Of a stretch of DNA of 64,000 bases, positions 16,179-23,286 are shown in pieces. The notes below the pieces were generated by a model. It was not told where the DNA came from and searched no databases. It was given only the letters and a program-made list of their open reading frames with translations. The DNA lies in assembly GCF_010730575.1 (NCBI RefSeq), contig NZ_AP022614.1, positions 4,588,001-4,652,000 of the forward strand, given 5' to 3'. Numbering within the stretch: position 1 is the stretch's first letter; each line of letters starts with the position of its first letter. This DNA comes from Mycobacterium parmense. Its GTDB lineage: Bacteria; Actinomycetota; Actinomycetes; Mycobacteriales; Mycobacteriaceae. The position numbers and the translations under genes were made by a program.

Positions 16179-17036
16179 CTAGAACGCGAACCGGCGCAGC
16201 AGCGAGTAGGTGACCGCCCCGGCCGCCAGGGCGCTGATTCCGACGGCGGCGGTCGTCGCGATCGCGGCGCCCGAGGGGGCCGGGATCCGGTCGCGCAACG
16301 ACACCGGCCGGGAGAAGGTCAGCACGGGCCAGCTTCGCTCGACGGCCTCGCGGCGCAGGCTGCGGTCGGGGTTGACGACGCTGGGGTGGCCGACGGACTC
16401 GAGCATCGGCAGGTCGGTGATCGAGTCGGAGTAGGCGTAGCAGTGCTCCAGCGGGTAGCCCTCACGGGCGGCCAATTCGCGGATCGCCTGGACCTTGCCC
16501 TCGCCGTAGCAGTAGAACGCGATCTCGCCGGTGTACCGGCCGTCCTCGACCACCATCCGGGTCGCCATCGCGTGGGTGGCGCCCAGCGCGCGGGCAATGG
16601 GCGCGACGATCTCTTCGCCGGACGCGGACACCACCACCACATCGCGGCCGCACAGTTTGTGCGCGGCGATCAGGTCGGCGGCCTCGGCGAACACCAGCGG
16701 GGTCACGATGTCGTGCAGCGTCTCGCCGACGATCGACTTGACCTGTTCGACGTCCCAACCGGTGCACATGTTGGTCATGTGGGCGCGCATCCGGTCCATC
16801 TGGTCATGATCGGCCCCGGAGAGCAGGTAGATGAACTGGGCGTAGCTGGACTTGAGAACGGCGCGGCGGTTGAGCAGTCCCTGGTTGAAGAATGGTTTGC
16901 TGAAGGCCAGCGTGCTGGACTTGGCGATGATCGTCTTGTCCAGGTCGAAGAAGGCGGCGGTGCGAGCGCTGGGAGCGGCGTTCGCCGCTGATTCCGCCGA
17001 GCTGTGCTGCTGCGCGGCCGGGTCGAAGACGGTCAC
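16179..17036 (-). CDS. HAD-superfamily SerB-like phosphatase with C-terminal membrane anchor (Rv3661-like)
   Basis: Subfamily IB haloacid-dehalogenase hydrolase of 285 residues from GTG 17036. Motif I is FFDLDKT with the nucleophile D31 and acid D33, motif II is VVVSASGEE, and motif III is SDSITDLPML. A C-terminal helix (AAIATTAAVGISALAAGAVTYSLL) followed by RRFAF suggests membrane attachment by the tail. Phosphoserine phosphatases share the fold, but the substrate is unknown; CicA- and phospholipid-type HADs are alternatives. Its gene is bracketed by two small RNAs, the Ms1-like RNA downstream and 6C upstream on the opposite strand, as in M. tuberculosis. Upstream GTG or ATG codons would only extend a poorly conserved N-terminus. 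Confidence 0.85.
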   Translation of the reverse strand: MTVFDPAAQQHSSAESAANAAPSARTAAFFDLDKTIIAKSSTLAFSKPFFNQGLLNRRAVLKSSYAQFIYLLSGADHDQMDRMRAHMTNMCTGWDVEQVKSIVGETLHDIVTPLVFAEAADLIAAHKLCGRDVVVVSASGEEIVAPIARALGATHAMATRMVVEDGRYTGEIAFYCYGEGKVQAIRELAAREGYPLEHCYAYSDSITDLPMLESVGHPSVVNPDRSLRREAVERSWPVLTFSRPVSLRDRIPAPSGAAIATTAAVGISALAAGAVTYSLLRRFAF

Positions 17037-17200
17037 CGACCCAGCATAGGTGCGGACTCGCGAAGTGCTGCGACTTCGCACCGAAACACGGGCTCAAGCG
17101 GGGTGCGCAGGGCTTCGCGGCGATGTTTTTGCGGCTCAACGTCTTTTTTCGGTCGAACAGCTATTGCGTTAGTCCGCACTGTCATGTGTATAGTAAGCAT

Positions 17201-17300
17201 TACTCGGCCTGAGCCGAGGGTGTATCAGCCCGACCCCCCGGGGCTGATGCACGACGACCCTCGCCTCCTCCCCCCCTGGCGGGGGTCGTCCCTTTTCCAG
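17201..17300 (+). ncRNA. 6C small RNA (B11-like)
   Basis: Actinobacterial 6C RNA (B11 in M. tuberculosis, between Rv3660c and Rv3661, the same location and orientation as here). Two hairpins have C-rich loops. Stem 1 is TCAGCCC (17225-17231) with GGGCTGA (17241-17247), loop GACCCCCCG. Stem 2 is ACGACCC (17254-17260) with GGGTCGT (17283-17289) and an inner CGCC/GGCG stem enclosing a run of seven C. A 5' hairpin CTCGGC-CTGA-GCCGAG (17203-17218) precedes them and CCCTTTT follows as a weak terminator. The promoter is TATAGT at 17189-17194 with a possible -35 TTGCGT at 17164-17169 (19-bp spacer). 6C is known to target mRNAs such as panD and dnaB through the C loops. Confidence 0.88.
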
Positions 17301-17475
17301 GGTAATTTTCGGTCGCGGCGCAGGGCCCGATCCGCGTGCCCGTGGGTTGCGGGGATCGCGGTTGCGGTGCGCTGGGCGCATGCCGCGCGCGGCCATTATG
17401 CACAGTCCCGTCTCTATCCACAGATCGCGCCTTTGGGACTGGTGTCCCAACGTCTCGCTCACGCACGGTGGATGC

Positions 17476-18577
17476 ATGACTGGCATCTCCCGAACCCCGG
17501 CGGCCGCATCCGCGGGCGTGCTCGCGGTGCTGAGCGAGACGGAATTGCGGGACGAGTTGGACCGGGTGGCGGCGGCCGTCGGGGTACGGGTGGTGCATGC
17601 CGGCGGGCGGTCCCCGGTCAGCCGCAAGACCTGGTCGGCGGCAGCGGCCGTGGTGCTCGACGAGGCCGCCGCGGCGAACTTCGGGCGCGCGGGGATGCCG
17701 CGGCGTGCCCACGTGACGGTGTTGACCGCTGCCGAGCCCCTGACCGCGACGTGGTCGGCCGCGGTCGCGGCCGGCGCCGGGCAGGGTTCTGCGGCTGCCC
17801 GGGCAGGAGCGCGAACTGATCTGCGAACTCGCCGACGCGGGTGAATCGTCGCGCGACGGCCGGTCGCGCGGGCACGCCCTGGCCGTCGTCGGGGGCTGCG
17901 GCGGGGCCGGCGCCTCGGTGCTCGCCGTCGCGCTCGCGCAGGCCGCCGCCGCCGCGCTGCTGGTGGACCTCGACCCATGGGGCGGCGGCCTCGATCTGCT
18001 GGTGGGCGGCGAGAACACGCCGGGCTTGCGCTGGCCGGACCTGGCGCTGCAGGGAGGCCGGCTGACCTGGTCGGCCGTGCGCGAGGCACTCCCGCGGCAC
18101 CGGGGTGTCAGCCTGCTTTCGGGCACGCGGCGCGGCTGGGAGCCGGACGCGGGACCGGTGCACGCCGTCGTCGACGCCGGCAAGCGCGGGGGCGTCACCG
18201 TGGTCTGCGACCTCCCCCGGCGGCTGACCGACGCCGCGCAGGCCGCAGTGGACTCCGCCGACCTGGTCGTCGTCGTCTGTCGCGCGGACGTGCGCGCATG
18301 CGCCGCGACGGGGGCCTTGGCACCGCTGCTGGCCGCGGTCAACCCCAACCTGGGTTTGGTGGTGCGTGGCCCGTCGCCCGGCGGGTTGCGGGCGGCGGAG
18401 ATCGCCGACGTCACCGGGCTGCCGTTGCTGGCCTCGATCCGAGCCCAGCCGCAACTCGCCGAGCAGGCCGAACGCGGCGGCCTGCGGTTGGGCGGGCGCT
18501 CCGCGCTGACGGTCGCGGCGCGCCGGGTGCTGGCCGTGCTGCCCGGTGTGGGCTCGTCGATCGGCAGGGCGGCGTGA
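17476..18577 (+). pseudogene. ssd: ssd-like septum-site regulator, interrupted by a +1 frameshift
   Basis: Counterpart of Rv3660c (Ssd), a MinD/ParA-like protein that inhibits septation and heads the tad locus. The N-terminal part is read from ATG 17476 in one frame and ends out of register at a TGA at 17842-17844. The rest continues in the next frame to 18577. Removing one G from the GGG at 17784-17786 restores a continuous protein of about 366 residues whose junction reads GAGQVLRLPGQERELICEL, matching the M. tuberculosis protein across the break. The P-loop is deviant (GGCGGAGAS, no lysine), as in Ssd, followed by LLVDLDPWGGGLDLL. Either a real disruption or a sequencing error in a G run. 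The stop overlaps the ATPase gene as GTGA. Confidence 0.85.
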
Positions 18578-19749
18578 GCGGCTCGCTGATCGAGCGGGTG
18601 CGCGAGCGGTTGGCGGCCGACGCGGCGCCGCCGGGGTCAGCCCTGCGCCCCAGCGTCGTGGCGGCCGCCATCCGGGCCGAGTCGGGCGGGATGCTGGGTG
18701 ACACCGAGGTGCTGGCCAACCTGCGAGTGCTGCAGACCGAGCTGACCGGCGCCGGCATCCTCGAGCCGTTGCTGTGCGCCGACGGCACCACGGATGTGCT
18801 GGTGACCGCGCCCGACGCGGTGTGGGTCGACGATGGAAACGGGTTGCGGCGCAGCAACATCCGGTTCCCCGATGAGGCGGCGGTGCGCCGGCTGGCGCAG
18901 CGGCTGGCGCTGGCCGCGGGCCGGCGCCTCGACGACGCGCAGCCCTGGGTGGACGGCCAGCTGACCGGCATCGGCGCCGGGGCGTTCGCGGTCCGCCTGC
19001 ACGCGGTGTTGCCGCCGGTGGCGGCCGCGGGCACCTGCCTGTCGCTGCGGGTGTTGCGTCCGGCCAGCCAGGATCTGGCGGCCCTGACCGCGGCGGGCGC
19101 CGTGCCTCCGGACGCCGCCGTGCTGGTCGCCGACATCATCGCCGCGCGGCTGGCGTTCTTGGTGTGCGGCGGGACCGGGGCGGGCAAGACGACCCTGCTG
19201 GCGGCGATGCTGGGCGCGGTCGCGCCCACGGAGCGGATCGTCTGCGTCGAGGATGCCGCCGAGCTCGCGCCGCGGCACCCGCACCTGGTCAAGCTGGTCG
19301 CGCGGTGCGCCAACGTCGAGGGCGCCGGCGAGGTGCCGCTGCGCGAACTCGTCCGGCAGGCGTTGCGGATGCGGCCCGACCGCATCGTGGTCGGCGAGGT
19401 CCGCGGCGCCGAAGTGGTCGACCTGCTGGCGGCGCTGAACACCGGCCACGACGGCGGGGCCGGCACCGTGCACGCCAACAGTCCGGGCGAGGTGCCCGCG
19501 CGCCTGGAGGCGCTCGGAGCGCTCGGCGGCCTGGACCGGGCGGCGCTGCACAGCCAGCTCGCCGCCGCGGTTCAGGTGCTGTTGCACGTCACCCGCGACC
19601 GCTCCGGGCGGCGCCGGCTCGGTGAGATCGCCGTGCTGCGCGAGACGCAGGGGCGGGTGCGCGCGGTCACCGCGTGGCACGCGGACCGCGGGTCGACCGA
19701 CGACGCCGCGTATCTGCACCGGCTGCTGACCAGCCGGCTGTCCGCATGA
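18574..19749 (+). CDS. tadA: Flp pilus assembly ATPase (TadA/CpaF type)
   Basis: Secretion ATPase for Flp/Tad pilus assembly at the cytoplasmic membrane, 391 residues (Rv3659c in M. tuberculosis, about 352). The N-domain ends with VDGQLTGIGAGAFAVRLHAVLPPVA. Walker A is GGTGAGKTT with K205, the Asp/Glu box is VCVEDAAEL, Walker B is RIVVGEVRGAE, and the His box is GTVHANSPGE. It starts at GTG 18574 overlapping ssd and ends with ATGA overlap into the TadB-like gene, so ssd, tadA, tadB and tadC are translationally coupled. Confidence 0.92.
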   Translation: MSGSLIERVRERLAADAAPPGSALRPSVVAAAIRAESGGMLGDTEVLANLRVLQTELTGAGILEPLLCADGTTDVLVTAPDAVWVDDGNGLRRSNIRFPDEAAVRRLAQRLALAAGRRLDDAQPWVDGQLTGIGAGAFAVRLHAVLPPVAAAGTCLSLRVLRPASQDLAALTAAGAVPPDAAVLVADIIAARLAFLVCGGTGAGKTTLLAAMLGAVAPTERIVCVEDAAELAPRHPHLVKLVARCANVEGAGEVPLRELVRQALRMRPDRIVVGEVRGAEVVDLLAALNTGHDGGAGTVHANSPGEVPARLEALGALGGLDRAALHSQLAAAVQVLLHVTRDRSGRRRLGEIAVLRETQGRVRAVTAWHADRGSTDDAAYLHRLLTSRLSA

Positions 19750-20549
19750 GCGGCCTTTCGGTCGCCGCGGCGCTGTCGGCGATCGCGCTGCTCGTCCTTC
19801 CCCCGTCACCGCGGCGCCGGCTGGCCGCGGATTCGCCGGTCCGCCGGCGCATCCCCGCGCCGGGGCCGGGCGGGGTCGCTCTGGCCGCGACGTGCGCCGT
19901 CGGCCTGGCCGCACTGCTGTTGCCGCTCACGACCGTGCTGGCCGCCGCCGCGATCGGGGCGACCACGGGCCTGCGCTACCGCCGCCGCCTCCGCGCGCGG
20001 CGCGCGACGCGCGAGGGCCACACGCTGGGGACCGCACTGGATGTGCTGGTCGGCGAACTGCGGGTCGGTTCGCATCCGGTGCGGGCCTTTCGGGTGGCCG
20101 CCGGCGAGACGGCCGGCGCGGTGGCCGAGTCGTTGGGCGCCGTCGCGGCGAGGGCCGGACTGGGAGCCGACGTCGCTGCCGGGCTGCGCGCCGCGGCACG
20201 CTCGTCGGCCCTGCCCGCGCAGTGGGGCCGACTCGCGGTGTGCTGGCAGCTGGCCGGTGACCACGGGCTGGCGATCGCCACGCTGATGCGCGCGGCGCAA
20301 CGCGATATCGCGGCGCGACAACGGTTCTCGGGGTCGGTGTCGTCCAGCATGGCCGGGGCACGCGCCACCGCCACGATCCTGGCCGGCCTGCCGGTGCTCG
20401 GGGTGCTGCTGGGTGAGCTGATCGGCGCACGGCCGCTGCGGTTCCTGCTCGGTGGGCATGCGGGCGGGTGGTTGTTGGTCGTCGGGTCGACGCTGGCCTG
20501 CGCCGGTCTGCTGTGGTCGGACCGCATCACCGACCGGATTGCGTCATGA
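19746..20549 (+). CDS. TadB-like Flp pilus platform protein (Rv3658c-like)
   Basis: Inner-membrane protein of 267 residues (266 in M. tuberculosis) of the T2SS F-domain/TadB type. There are hydrophobic helices near the N-terminus and at 46-75, a central cytoplasmic helical bundle (LGTALDVLVGELRVGSHPVRAF, then LAVCWQLAGDHGLAIATLM), and two C-terminal transmembrane segments (TATILAGLPVLGVLLG, GGWLLVVGSTLACAGLLW). It should form the membrane platform that couples TadA to pilin polymerisation. It overlaps the preceding and following genes by ATGA. Confidence 0.88.
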   Translation: MSGLSVAAALSAIALLVLPPSPRRRLAADSPVRRRIPAPGPGGVALAATCAVGLAALLLPLTTVLAAAAIGATTGLRYRRRLRARRATREGHTLGTALDVLVGELRVGSHPVRAFRVAAGETAGAVAESLGAVAARAGLGADVAAGLRAAARSSALPAQWGRLAVCWQLAGDHGLAIATLMRAAQRDIAARQRFSGSVSSSMAGARATATILAGLPVLGVLLGELIGARPLRFLLGGHAGGWLLVVGSTLACAGLLWSDRITDRIAS

Positions 20550-21142
20550 CGATCGCGGCCGTGCTGCTCGCGCTGGCGCTGTGGGCCGGCCCCGGCCCGG
20601 CGCAGGTGCGGTCGCGCGCCGGGGCGCCCCCCGGCGGCCGTCGCCGGGAGCCGCGGGACGGGCCCGCCCACGGCCCCGATCCGCTGGCGGTCGCATCCAG
20701 TCTCGACGTGCTGGCGGTGTGCCTGGGCGCCGGCATGGCGGTGCCCGTCGCCGCGGCGGCCGCCGCCGAGTCCGCACCGCCGGCGCTGGCGCGGATATTG
20801 CGCCGCGCCGGCGCCCTGCTGGCCCTGGGGGCCGATCCCGCCGTGGCGTGGTCGGTTCCGGCTGGACTGCCGGGCGGCGCGGTCGACGCTCAGATCGACG
20901 CGGTGCTGCGGCTCGCGCGCCGCTCGGCCTCCTCGGGCGCGGCGCTGGCCGATGCCGTCGCCGAATTGGCCGACCAGTGCCGCCACGACGCCGCGCACGC
21001 GGCGACCGCCGCCGCCGAGCGGGCCGGGGTGCTGATCGCCGGACCGCTCGGGCTGTGCTTTTTGCCGGCGTTCGTGTGCCTGGGCATCGCGCCGGTGGTC
21101 GCGGGTCTGGCCGGCGACGTCTTGCAGTCGGGCCTGCTATGA
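20546..21142 (+). CDS. TadC-like Flp pilus platform protein (Rv3657c-like)
   Basis: A 198-residue membrane protein with a T2SS F-like domain, paired with the TadB-like protein. The N-terminal helix is MTIAAVLLALALWAG. The central part contains DPLAVASSLDVLAVCLGAGMAVPVAAAAAAES and SGAALADAVAELADQCR, typical of the F-domain. A C-terminal hydrophobic segment (LCFLPAFVCLGIAPVVAGL) anchors it. Start ATG 20546 overlaps the TadB-like stop as ATGA. A 36-bp gap follows before the pilin gene. Confidence 0.86.
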   Translation: MTIAAVLLALALWAGPGPAQVRSRAGAPPGGRRREPRDGPAHGPDPLAVASSLDVLAVCLGAGMAVPVAAAAAAESAPPALARILRRAGALLALGADPAVAWSVPAGLPGGAVDAQIDAVLRLARRSASSGAALADAVAELADQCRHDAAHAATAAAERAGVLIAGPLGLCFLPAFVCLGIAPVVAGLAGDVLQSGLL

Positions 21143-21178
21143 GCCGCGGGCGCAAAGCACACGAGAGGGGATGTATTG

Positions 21179-21379
21179 ATGATCAACATGTTTCGCGCTT
21201 TCCTGGCACGCCTGACGGTCCTGGTGACCGACGAGTCGGGCATGTCGACCGTCGAGTACGCGATCGGCACTATCGCCGCGGCCGCCTTCGCCGCGATCCT
21301 GTACACCGTGGTCACCGGCGATTCCATCGTCTCGGCGCTGACCAACATCATCGCGCGCGCGCTGAACACGAAGGTCTAG
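21179..21379 (+). CDS. Flp-type pilin (Rv3656c-like)
   Basis: Prepilin of 66 residues, the structural subunit of the Flp pilus. The cleavage site is after G21, giving a mature N-terminus MSTVEYAIGTIAAAAFA with the obligatory glutamate at +5 (E26) and tyrosine at +6, followed by the hydrophobic assembly helix. A DUF4244-like layout is typical of actinobacterial Flp pilins. GAGAGGGG at 21163-21170 sits eight bases before ATG 21179; TTG 21176 is also in frame. The strong ribosome-binding site, unlike the overlapping genes before it, fits higher expression of the structural subunit. A prepilin peptidase gene is not in this window. Confidence 0.9.
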   Translation: MINMFRAFLARLTVLVTDESGMSTVEYAIGTIAAAAFAAILYTVVTGDSIVSALTNIIARALNTKV

Positions 21380-21385
21380 CGGGCT

Positions 21386-21705
21386 GTGCGGGCGCCGGAA
21401 CCGTCGAGGCCGCGCTGGCCGTCGCCGCGCTGGTGGTGGTGCTGGCGCTGTGCCTGGCCGGCCTCACGGCGGTGTCGATGCAGGTCCGCTGCGTCGACGC
21501 GGCCCGCGAGGCCGCACGGTTGGCGGCGCGCGGTGATCAGCGCTCGGCACTCGAGGCCGCCCACCGACTCGCGCCGGGCGGGGCGCGGGTCGATGTGCGC
21601 CGCGACGGCGATTTCCTGGTCGCCACGGTGGTCGCCCACTCGAAGCTTCTGCCCACCTTGGCCATTGGGGCAAAGGCGGTATCGGCCGCGGAGCCGCTGC
21701 GATGA
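21386..21705 (+). pseudogene. TadE-like minor pilin (Rv3655c-like), start separated by a probable one-base deletion
   Basis: Minor pilin of the tad locus. The recognisable frame reads GAGTVEAALAVAALVVVLALCLAGLTAVSMQVRC, a class III prepilin helix with TVEAAL, then a periplasmic domain ending in SAAEPLR. In this frame there is no ATG, GTG or TTG between the pilin stop and the helix. GTG at 21386, six bases after the pilin stop, is one frame off. One extra G in the GGG at 21390-21392 would join it to give VRGAGTVEAAL, a natural TadE start. So the gene is either frameshifted at its sixth base, misread, or uses a non-standard start. In M. tuberculosis this protein and the next were reported to be secreted and to affect macrophage apoptosis. 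Confidence 0.7.
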
Positions 21706-21721
21706 CCGGGGCGCGGCCACC

Positions 21722-22033
21722 GTGCTCGCGGCGGGGATGGTCATCGTGCTGCTGTGGGTCACCGGCGCGGGCGCCTACCTCGGCTCGGTGGTGGTCGCGC
21801 GGCACCGCGCGCAGGCGGCGGCCGACCTGGCCGCGTTGGCCGCCGCGACGCGCCTGCCTGCCGGGGAGGCGGCGGCCTGCGCCCGTGCGACGACGGTGGC
21901 CCGTGAGATGGGCGTCGACGGCGACCGGTGCGAGGTGGACGGTCTCGACGTGGTCGTCACGGTCCGGGTTGGCGTCCCGTTCGCCGGCGTCGCGCGGGCC
22001 GCCGCGCGGGCAGGTCCGGTCGACACGTTGTGA
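21722..22033 (+). CDS. Second TadE-like protein (Rv3654c family)
   Basis: A protein of about 103 residues of the Rv3654c family, which is defined by its place between tad genes and a DECH helicase. One N-terminal helix (GMVIVLLWVTGAGAYLGSVVV) is followed by RHRAQAAADLAALAAATRLPAG, a short repeat-like Ala-rich helix typical of pilus-assembly TadE/TadG N-termini, and a small domain with two cysteines (AAACARATT, DRCEVDG). I chose GTG 21722; ATG 21737 matches the M. tuberculosis annotation. The reading frame upstream (DDRGAATVL) also looks coding, and one added G near 21707-21710 would connect it to an ATG that overlaps the TadE stop. Its stop directly abuts the stop of the convergent sensor gene. 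Confidence 0.72.
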   Translation: MLAAGMVIVLLWVTGAGAYLGSVVVARHRAQAAADLAALAAATRLPAGEAAACARATTVAREMGVDGDRCEVDGLDVVVTVRVGVPFAGVARAAARAGPVDTL

Positions 22034-23065
22034 TCACGTCGCCGAGTCGGGCAGTCCCGCCCCGGCGAGTTCCTCGGTGGTGGGCAGGCGCAGCGAGACC
22101 AACCCCGCGAAGGTCTCGGGTTCCAGTTCGATCCGGTTGACCGTGACGTGCACGGGCACCCAATCGGCGTCGTGGCCGGGCATCCGCAGCACGCGACTGG
22201 TCGCGCCGTCGGCGAATTCCTTTGTCATCGACGTCATCAGCCGCTCGTCGTCGGGGTGGACCTTCGGCTTGCCGGTCTCGATGGTGCCCTTCCAGTCGTA
22301 GAAGGTGCAGGGCTCGTCGAGCCACTTCAGCAGCGTCCAGTTGTTGAGGTCCACGAGGGCGCGGTGCACTCCGGCCTGCGCGAGGCCGCTGAGGATGCGT
22401 TGCGCCAGGTCGTCGGTCGACACCCCCGGGCCTTTGAGCTCGCAGCGCCAGTTGATGGCCCGCGCGACCAGGTGGTCGCGGCCGTCGGGCCCGGACTCGA
22501 TCTTGGTGCGCGCAACGAACCCGATCCGGATCGGCGACCCTTGCCAGTCGGTGAGATCCCAAGTGCTGCAGAGGGTTTGGTCTGGCTTCGCTTTGACCGC
22601 CATGGCGAGCACCTTCGTCTCGTTCGGGTTAAGCTCGCGGGAGGGAAGGTCCTCGGCGAAAGCCCGGCCCAAGGTGACCTCGACCTCGGGATTCTTGCCG
22701 CTGTTGGTCAGCGACTCCCGGGTGTCGGTGGCCACGCCGAGGGTCAGATCCCACTTCAGCGGGCCGGGGGTCGGCCGCTCGGGGGGTTCGGCGTCGGCAG
22801 GGCCGGTCCAGACGTGCACGCCGTGGATGTAACCGTCGGACATCACGACCGGTTCGGTGCGGATCACGCGGTCACGCTTCGGGGTGATGCTGGTCAGGCT
22901 CTGGCCGGTCTGCAACGACTCGGCGATCGCCGTGCGGACCGCCGAGAGGTAGGGACTGCGGCGCAGAAACGAGGTGATCGGGACGAGATTCTTGAGTTGC
23001 CGCCCCTGGGCCACCACGGCGGGGTCACCCCCCAGCGTCTCCACGAGCAACCAGTCGTGGGCCAT
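22034..23065 (-). CDS. Rv3651-like triple sensor-domain (GAF/PAS) protein
   Basis: A 343-residue cytoplasmic protein matching Rv3651 in length and position. The M. tuberculosis protein was shown by crystallography to have an N-terminal GAF-like and two PAS-like domains without an effector domain. Visible landmarks are MAHDWLLVETLGGDPAVVA at the start, YIHGVHVWTGPADAEPPER near residue 80, RIGFVARTKIESG in the middle and LVDLNNWTLLKWLDEP toward the C-terminus. There is no kinase, cyclase or DNA-binding module, so it probably senses a ligand and signals by protein contact. A TAAAAT box lies eight bases upstream of the ATG, suggesting a leaderless transcript. Confidence 0.85.
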   Translation of the reverse strand: MAHDWLLVETLGGDPAVVAQGRQLKNLVPITSFLRRSPYLSAVRTAIAESLQTGQSLTSITPKRDRVIRTEPVVMSDGYIHGVHVWTGPADAEPPERPTPGPLKWDLTLGVATDTRESLTNSGKNPEVEVTLGRAFAEDLPSRELNPNETKVLAMAVKAKPDQTLCSTWDLTDWQGSPIRIGFVARTKIESGPDGRDHLVARAINWRCELKGPGVSTDDLAQRILSGLAQAGVHRALVDLNNWTLLKWLDEPCTFYDWKGTIETGKPKVHPDDERLMTSMTKEFADGATSRVLRMPGHDADWVPVHVTVNRIELEPETFAGLVSLRLPTTEELAGAGLPDSAT

Positions 23066-23079
23066 GCCGGTAGATTTTA
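23066..23079 (-). promoter_or_regulatory. -10 box of the Rv3651-like gene
   Basis: TAAAAT at 23079-23074 on the minus strand, eight bases before the ATG at 23065. No Shine-Dalgarno sequence lies between them, so the mRNA is probably leaderless. Confidence 0.45.
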
Positions 23080-23286
23080 CGGGCGCGCGCGGCGCTTCTC
23101 GTCGACGCCTACGTTGCGGCCGGGCCGGACGCGCCCGCCGGCCGGATGCCGACGGGGTCTTCTCAGCGCCGCCGGCCTTTGCGCCGCGATCCGGCGTCGC
23201 CGACCGCTGCGGGACGGTTTGGCACCTTATCGCCGCAAAGCTGTTGTTCCGCGACAGGATTGGCGCGGGAATCGATCGCGGGCCGG

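Noticed and set aside
15893..16213. 106-residue + strand frame in the gap after the Fic-like gene
   Set aside because: Lies opposite the Ms1-like RNA, lacks a ribosome-binding site and has no coding-like composition.
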